Assembly (NCBI GenBank): GCA_023091735.1
Contig: JALKBU010000171.1
Span: 1-64,000 of the forward strand
DNA from: Trichomonas tenax
Taxonomy: Eukaryota; Parabasalia; Trichomonadida; Trichomonadidae
Direction: 5' to 3'
Length of the DNA: 64,000 bases
Within the stretch, counting starts at the first letter, position 1, and each line of letters starts with the position of its first letter. Position numbers and translations under genes: made by a program. The notes under the pieces are model-generated. The model ran no database searches. It saw nothing but the letters and a program-made list of their open reading frames with translations, and was not told where the DNA came from. Positions 59,136 through 64,000 of the stretch are shown in pieces.

Positions 59136-60122
59136 ATGGCTGTTTCATACAAATCCCTCGGTCTCTGCAACTCAAAGGACATCTTCGCCAAGGCTGTTAC
59201 AGGTGGTTACGCCATCCCCGGATATAACTTCTCAAACCTTGAGCAACTCCAGGCAATCATCACAGCTTCTGTTAAGACAGAATCTCCAGTTATTCTCCAG
59301 GTCTCTGCTGGTGCCCGCAAGTACGCAAACCAGACAATGCTCCGCTACATGGCTCAGGGTGCTGCTGAGTTCGCCAAGGAGATCCATCCAGAGCACAAGC
59401 TCATCCCAATCGTCCTCCACCTCGACCACGGTGACTCATTCGAGCTCTGCAAGAACTGCATCGATCTTGGCTTCTCATCTGTCATGATCGATGGTTCCCA
59501 CCTCCCATACGACGAGAACGTTGCCCTCACAAAGAAGGTCGTCGAGTACGCTCACTCCCGCCCAGACTACGTCACTGTCGAAGGTGAGCTCGGCGTTCTC
59601 GCTGGTGTCGAGGATGATGTCAAGGCTGAGCACCACACATACACACGCCCAGAGGAAGTCCAGGACTTCGTCTCAAAGACAGGCGTTGACTCACTCGCCA
59701 TCGCTATCGGCACATCCCACGGTGCCTACAAGTTCCCACCGGGCACAAAGGCTGAAATCCGCCTCGACATCCTCCATGAGATCGAGAAGAAGCTCCCAGG
59801 CTTCCCAATCGTTCTCCATGGCTCATCCTCCATCCCACAGGAGTACGTCGAGATGGTCAACAAGTACGGCGGCCACATGCCAGAGGCTGTCGGTATCCCA
59901 GAGCACCAGCTCCGTGAGGCTTCCAAGTCTGCTGTCTGCAAGATCAACATCGACTCCGATGGCAGAATGGTCATGACAGGCACAATCCGCCGCCTCTTCC
60001 ACGAGCACCCAGAATGGTTCGACCCACGCCAGTACCTCGGTGAGGCTCGCACAAAGCTCACAGAGATGTACATGCGCAAGGACAAGGAGGTCCTTGGCTG
60101 CGCTGGTCATGCTTTCGACTAA
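59136..60122 (+). CDS. Class II fructose-bisphosphate aldolase
   Basis: A 328-residue metal-dependent aldolase cleaving fructose-1,6-bisphosphate into the two trioses. Visible motifs: GYNFSNLEQ, zinc-binding HLDHGD (residues 95-100), TVEGELGVLAG, AIGTSHGAYKF, LHGSSSIPQ with the second metal-binding His, and NIDSDGRM. This is the bacterial-type class II, type B enzyme that trichomonads use instead of the animal class I enzyme. It is cytosolic glycolysis. The third codon positions are overwhelmingly C or G, the strongest bias in the window, as for a very highly expressed gene. It has an excellent initiator. Confidence 0.97.
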   Translation: MAVSYKSLGLCNSKDIFAKAVTGGYAIPGYNFSNLEQLQAIITASVKTESPVILQVSAGARKYANQTMLRYMAQGAAEFAKEIHPEHKLIPIVLHLDHGDSFELCKNCIDLGFSSVMIDGSHLPYDENVALTKKVVEYAHSRPDYVTVEGELGVLAGVEDDVKAEHHTYTRPEEVQDFVSKTGVDSLAIAIGTSHGAYKFPPGTKAEIRLDILHEIEKKLPGFPIVLHGSSSIPQEYVEMVNKYGGHMPEAVGIPEHQLREASKSAVCKINIDSDGRMVMTGTIRRLFHEHPEWFDPRQYLGEARTKLTEMYMRKDKEVLGCAGHAFD

Positions 60123-60184
60123 ACTTTCATTCATTATTTTTCACACCAAAAAATAAAGACTCTATATTATAAAATAAAATATGC

Positions 60185-60610
60185 TCAATCAGATGATGAA
60201 CTAGAAGATGAAGAAGACTTCTTATGATCCTTTTTCAATGCGACAATAACTCTTACACCTCCAAGTTGATATGGTGTACAATACACTGACTGATGAGGCA
60301 TCATGTAATGAGGAACCATCATATGTTGATGTATTATATAGTAAGGAGGCATCAAATATCTTAGATACATATGATGTGCTTTTTGTTGTCATCTTCTGAA
60401 GCTTTTCACAATATCTTTCTTCTCTTCGTCGGCATTTGATGTGTTTTTGGAATCATCATTTTGCTGAAGCTTTTCTTTTGCCTCATTAGGATTCATATCG
60501 CGTTTATCAACTTCAGGAGCAGGATATGTCGAACCAAATGCACTAGAACCTGAAGTGTATGTATTATCACCATAATTCTGGGCTTTCCAAGGACGATATG
60601 CACTGTTTCA
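60185..60610 (-). pseudogene. Broken or spliced small gene
   Basis: On the minus strand a frame open for 72 codons (SAYRPWKAQNYGDNTYTSGS, later NPNEAKEKLQQNDDSKNTSN) meets a TGA at 60389-60391 and continues in the same frame for 68 codons (HMYLRYLMPPYYIIHQHMMV) to a Ser run and TAG. The upstream frame has no ATG; an ATG at about 60624 (MTSLKQ) is in another frame. Either a pseudogene with one nonsense and one frameshift or an unrecognised intron removing the start region. Met/Tyr/His-rich middle and SSSSSSSSD tail; no family recognised. Confidence 0.45.
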
Positions 60611-60742
60611 AAGATGTCATTTTTTAAAAATGTCAAATTAAATAAATGTCATGTATAATTTTACAAATCAAAAAATTTAATGCAAGTCAAAAATAAAATT
60701 CAAAATCATTTTTCTCAAAGAAAAAAAAATTTACGTCTCTAA

Positions 60743-61051
60743 ACTGCTGATACGGAAGCAGACGTCGCTAAATGTTTTGAGAAATTTGGGGATGTTTCCG
60801 GCGTCGAATATCAAGAGTCTGAATCCCGATTCTTAGTCACAATTAAACTTAAAACTTCGATAAAAAACATCATCAATGAGCTCGCCAAAACTTACAAATC
60901 TAAGCCTTTTATCTTACCTGTCATGGATTACAGCAGAATTGCCACTGTTACATCAAAAACTGATATCAAAATTTTTGCCAAAAATGACTATTTGCTTCAT
61001 CAAAGTCGGTTCAAACCTCTGAAATGCTTTTCAAATTTTGATGACGATTAA
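60743..61051 (+). pseudogene. RRM-like fragment without a start
   Basis: Open for 102 codons after a TAA; no ATG. Reads ADTEADVAKCFEKFGDVSGV, EYQESESRFLVTIKLKTSIK and a tail SRIATVTSKTDIKIFAKNDY. The helix KCFEKFGDVSGVEY and the strand pattern fit the first half of an RRM. GC-richer than its flanks. It may be a 5'-truncated gene or an exon. Confidence 0.45.
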
Positions 61052-61518
61052 ATGAACCCAAAGTCTTTTTTAAAAATAGATCTTTGAGAGTGAGCAGATC
61101 ACAAACCTCGGTTTAAAAATTCAAAATAAGGGTGTGAAATGGTGCGGCCACCAAATGGCGTCAAAAAACGTCAATATTGGACTGTTCGCATATAAGGCAG
61201 CATGACATGGGTCCAAGACACCTTATTATCGAAGCACTTGAGTCCCCATTAAACAAAAAGCAAAAAATAATTGTGGTTTTTATATGGATAGATGATATCT
61301 AAAGGAATATCGATGCGTCTGCTGACGGTTTGGAAACCCGCTGGCCATCAGGCATTGACCAAACGGGTTATTCTTCAAATTTGCATCAAAGCAATTGGCC
61401 TAACATAGCTTTTTTCTTTAGATTTGTGTTTATTGGATAAAGAACTATATAACGGAGCTAACTAAATCATTATTTACTGAAAATAATCAAAATTTGAGCC
61501 CAAAAAAATTGATTTTAG
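61052..61518. other. Spacer
   Basis: No gene; a mildly GC-rich patch around 61320-61365 with no clean frame. Confidence 0.4.
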
Positions 61519-62207
61519 TAAATTTCGGCTCCACTTTTTTTCTCGTTGATCTTTTTGAGTTTTGCAATTTTTAACGAGTAAACCCCCTTCCTGGACAAAT
61601 CTGATGAAACATTTACGTGCTTTTTGTGGGTGCTGATTCTAGTGGTACAATATGTTTCATGATCTTATATTACTTAATCATGATTTGATTACAAACAGAA
61701 ACCCATTACAAATCATTAATGGGCTTCTGTTATGAATCTCTTTGATGATTATAACAAATACATTTCACTATTATAGCGTTCGCTCGCTTATTTTTGCTAG
61801 AGTTCCCCTAGAAAAATCAAAAAATAGAAAAGAAAAAATACGCTCCACGCGCGTGTCAAACGGCATTCCTTTGCCCATACATCGAGCATACCTACTGTGA
61901 TGCTAACTCAAGTTCACATTAAATTTGCTCATTGGGAACATTACATATCAAATTTTCGACTTTACATGACAAATATCAGATAATACGTCGAAAATAGTGA
62001 CTTTCGTTATTTTACATGTCAAAATTCGCTGAAATCTCATGGAGGCATGGAGATCCTCAAGTTAAATAGACAAGCAAATGCTATAAATATACTCAGCACC
62101 CCTGAAAAGCATGTAAATGTCTTCTTAGTTTGGCTTGATAGGGGTTTACTCGTTAAAAATCGCAAAACTCAAAAAAGTCAACTGGAAAAAATTCAACGGT
62201 AAATTTA
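61519..62207 (+). mobile_element. Non-autonomous DNA element with long terminal inverted repeats
   Basis: About 690 bp. The ends are inverted copies of about 110 bases; the best part is 61552-61586 against 62142-62176 (TTTTTGAGTTTTGCAATTTT and so on, one mismatch in 35), with a second conserved block ending GGTGCTGA further in. The interior has a hairpin (CAGAAACCCATTA / TAATGGGCTTCTG, 61696-61729) and TTTACATGTCA-type motifs at 61961 and 62010. No transposase. It differs in sequence from the 14142 family. Confidence 0.7.
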
Positions 62208-62530
62208 GACTATTCACAATGTATTATGATTAAGTTTTAGGTTAAAACAAAGATTTAAAATTGAGAGAGGACATTCTAAATGAAGTCAAATTTTAAAGAA
62301 AAAAGAGAAATGGTCGAATTTATATAATTTTGTCAATTTTTGGAACAGACCCTACATTTCGCCAGCAGGCTCATTTTTGACCAAAATTTTATAGTTTGTT
62401 CGAATAATAAATTGAGAACATTATCGTCCGGAATCTCAAAAACTTTTTGATGAATTATTTAATACCAACTGGTATATAATATGACTGTGCTGTTTTATTG
62501 AATTTTTGAGAAGTTTAATGATAATTTTTA

Positions 62531-63169
62531 ATGCTCGACGATCCCATTTTAAATCATCTAATAAAGAAGGATCCATTAATCGGGCGGCTTTCTGTTCAAG
62601 ATCAGCGCGAGTACCTTCAGTTATATCAGTATTTTCAATCATGCGACGAAAAAAATAAAAGGAATCACGGAATGGATACCTTCGTTAGTCATTTAATCAA
62701 AGTGCATAGGTTCATCAATCAAAAGGATTGTTTCGATATTTATAGAGGATTCGTTTGCGGCATTGAATTCGGAAGAGGATTTATTATTGTAAATACAAAG
62801 CGCCTCAAAAGACTGATGTGGCGCTCAAAATCGTGCGTAAATGGATGTCTGCAGAAATTAGGCTATCAGATGAATAGAAAGGAACAAGATGTCTCTGGAT
62901 TCTTTACTACATTTTTGCCTGGTGTTGAAAGCCAGCTATGCAATAGCAGGCAATGGTGTGTAAGAAAGAGAACAAGCTCATCACCAGTGTGCTTTGTCTC
63001 TTTCTTGCCTGCTTTATTGACGGATAGATACGGTTTCCCTCAACCATGCGATTTAGATGATGAAGAATTCGATGAGGAAGCTAAACAGACTCAGATATCG
63101 GATCCTTATATCTTTATGAATGTTCGAGCTCTATTGAATTACCACCCTTCTAATGTTTTTGTTAATTAA
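62531..63169 (+). CDS. IBP39-family initiator-binding domain protein
   Basis: A 212-residue protein. Residues about 45-135 match the parabasalid initiator-binding domain: FDIYRGFVCGIEFGRGFIIV, then NTKRLKRLMWRSKSCVNGCL and QKLGYQ, with a later SRQWCVRKRT. In Trichomonas vaginalis IBP39 this winged helix binds the initiator and a separate C-terminal domain contacts RNA polymerase II. Here only about 75 residues follow the domain, acidic at the end (DLDDEEFDEEAKQ), so the polymerase-contact domain is absent or much reduced. It is the most diagnostic parabasalid gene in the window. A clean ATG at 62531. Confidence 0.85.
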   Translation: MLDDPILNHLIKKDPLIGRLSVQDQREYLQLYQYFQSCDEKNKRNHGMDTFVSHLIKVHRFINQKDCFDIYRGFVCGIEFGRGFIIVNTKRLKRLMWRSKSCVNGCLQKLGYQMNRKEQDVSGFFTTFLPGVESQLCNSRQWCVRKRTSSSPVCFVSFLPALLTDRYGFPQPCDLDDEEFDEEAKQTQISDPYIFMNVRALLNYHPSNVFVN

Positions 63170-63742
63170 AAAAAGCTAATTGCATAAGTTGGTTTCTATT
63201 TGGAATAAAATTCTCATAGAGTTTTTGATTCTAGAAATATTTCATTATATTTTCATTCGAAAGGCATTGTTATGACAATGTAAATCCGTCAGCCCGTGGG
63301 AAGCCCTGTATGCTCGATATGTAAATGGGGAGAAACTAATATATTTAATATTAACATCAAAGAATTAAAAGAGTTGGATTTCGATTTTCTCTCCAATGAG
63401 GAACTATATTAAGAACCAGCGGTTTGAATTATATGCACAGAAGGACAATAATAAGGAATTTTGAACAATCTTAATTTATTGCCCAAATTGCTATTTCGGA
63501 CGAATTTTCATACATGCAGTTAATATACGAAGGTTTTATAAATTTAATTTGTAAAATTTAGCTATTTTTATGCTGAAAACTTTTATTTGTATATCAAAAT
63601 ATGAAAAAATTATGAAAAATCAAAATCGTGCAAAACTATTTTTCGACTTAAAGTCGAAAAATAGCATTCACATTATGTATATATTCTATTTCTTACATAA
63701 TATTCAGATTTTTAATTTTAGAAATAGAAAAAGTGCCAAAAT
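63170..63742. other. AT-rich spacer
   Basis: No supported gene. Confidence 0.45.
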
Positions 63743-63961
63743 ATGTTTTTGTTTTACTTTTTCGCTTTCATTGCTTCAGAATATCAATTTGTAAAAGTCG
63801 AAGAAATTCCAAAAGGCACACTCGGACTGTACACGTGTCTCACTTGCTTCATTCTTTGGTTAATTGTTTTCATTGTCACCATTAAAGTCGAGTGGTGCTG
63901 TAAACCTTCAAGTTACAACGCAGAAGTCGATACATCCACACAGCTTACTCTCATCGAGTAA
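63743..63961 (+). CDS. Small membrane protein
   Basis: A 72-residue protein: hydrophobic N-terminus (MFLFYFFAFIASEY), a short loop (VKVEEIPKGTLGLY), one membrane helix (CFILWLIVFIVTIKV), then a 20-residue tail (CCKPSSYNAEVDTST). The second half uses GC-richer codons typical of genes here. Signal peptide plus one span gives a type I topology with a small cytosolic tail. No family recognised. It may also be a short tail fragment of a larger surface protein gene. Confidence 0.5.
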   Translation: MFLFYFFAFIASEYQFVKVEEIPKGTLGLYTCLTCFILWLIVFIVTIKVEWCCKPSSYNAEVDTSTQLTLIE

Positions 63962-64000
63962 TTTTATCGAAAATGTATTTTTTCATGTTTGTTATTATAA

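Noticed and set aside
59110..60134. Several long frames overlapping aldolase
   Set aside because: Shadows of the extreme third-position C/G bias of the aldolase gene.
1..64000. tRNA, rRNA or CRISPR arrays
   Set aside because: No cloverleaf with a GGTTCGA-type T-arm outside coding sequence, no rRNA-like segment and no regularly spaced repeats were seen; a covariance search would be needed to exclude small RNAs.

Overview
The window looks like nuclear DNA of a parabasalid flagellate, most likely a trichomonad close to Tritrichomonas or Trichomonas; the genus is inference. Reasons: very AT-rich intergenic DNA with more GC-rich, essentially intronless genes on both strands; the standard genetic code; very short spacers with a trichomonad-type initiator (TCAYTW) just upstream of several start codons; a protein with the parabasalid initiator-binding domain (IBP39 family); class II fructose-bisphosphate aldolase; and debris of families greatly expanded in trichomonads (BspA-like repeats, DUF3447-type ankyrin proteins, multi-membrane cyclases, surface proteins).

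Layout. 0.6-10 kb: an axonemal DRC9/DRC10-like coiled coil, a small secreted protein with a possible broken 3' half, a CARMIL-like leucine-rich protein, a decayed secreted repeat protein and a secreted protein of a family I associate with bacteria. 10.7-12.3 kb: foldback repeats and gene debris. 12.3-19.4 kb: a CAMK-like kinase without a usable ATG, then a bromodomain-like protein, CK2 alpha and a CS-Sel1 tail-anchored protein, the last three enclosed by two inverted copies of a 640-bp MITE-like element. 19.6-27.6 kb: a wrecked membrane cyclase gene, an ankyrin protein, two wrecked BspA-like genes and a glycine-rich fragment. 27.8-37.4 kb: a BTB/discoidin-like protein, cytochrome b5, an RRM protein and its dead paralogue, an E2F-like factor with a recent inverted duplication of its 3' end, and a small coiled coil. 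39.5-54.9 kb: the most gene-dense part, with a 1464-residue coiled coil, an INCENP-like passenger protein, two divergent small genes, ribosomal protein uL23, a 925-residue unknown, a RAB23-like GTPase and eRF3. 55.5-64 kb: a decayed cysteine-rich surface gene, an ankyrin protein, aldolase, gene remnants, another non-autonomous DNA element, the initiator-binding-domain protein and a small membrane protein.

Themes. Housekeeping genes (CK2, uL23, eRF3, aldolase), cytoskeleton and mitosis genes (DRC9/10, CARMIL, INCENP, E2F, RAB23) sit among decaying members of expanded surface and signalling families. The most interesting non-coding signal is an oriented motif, TGACATGTAAA, upstream of at least six genes and also carried by the MITE-like elements. 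Several long foldbacks could be transcribed as hairpin RNA. Positions and reading frames were worked out by eye; no database search was run.
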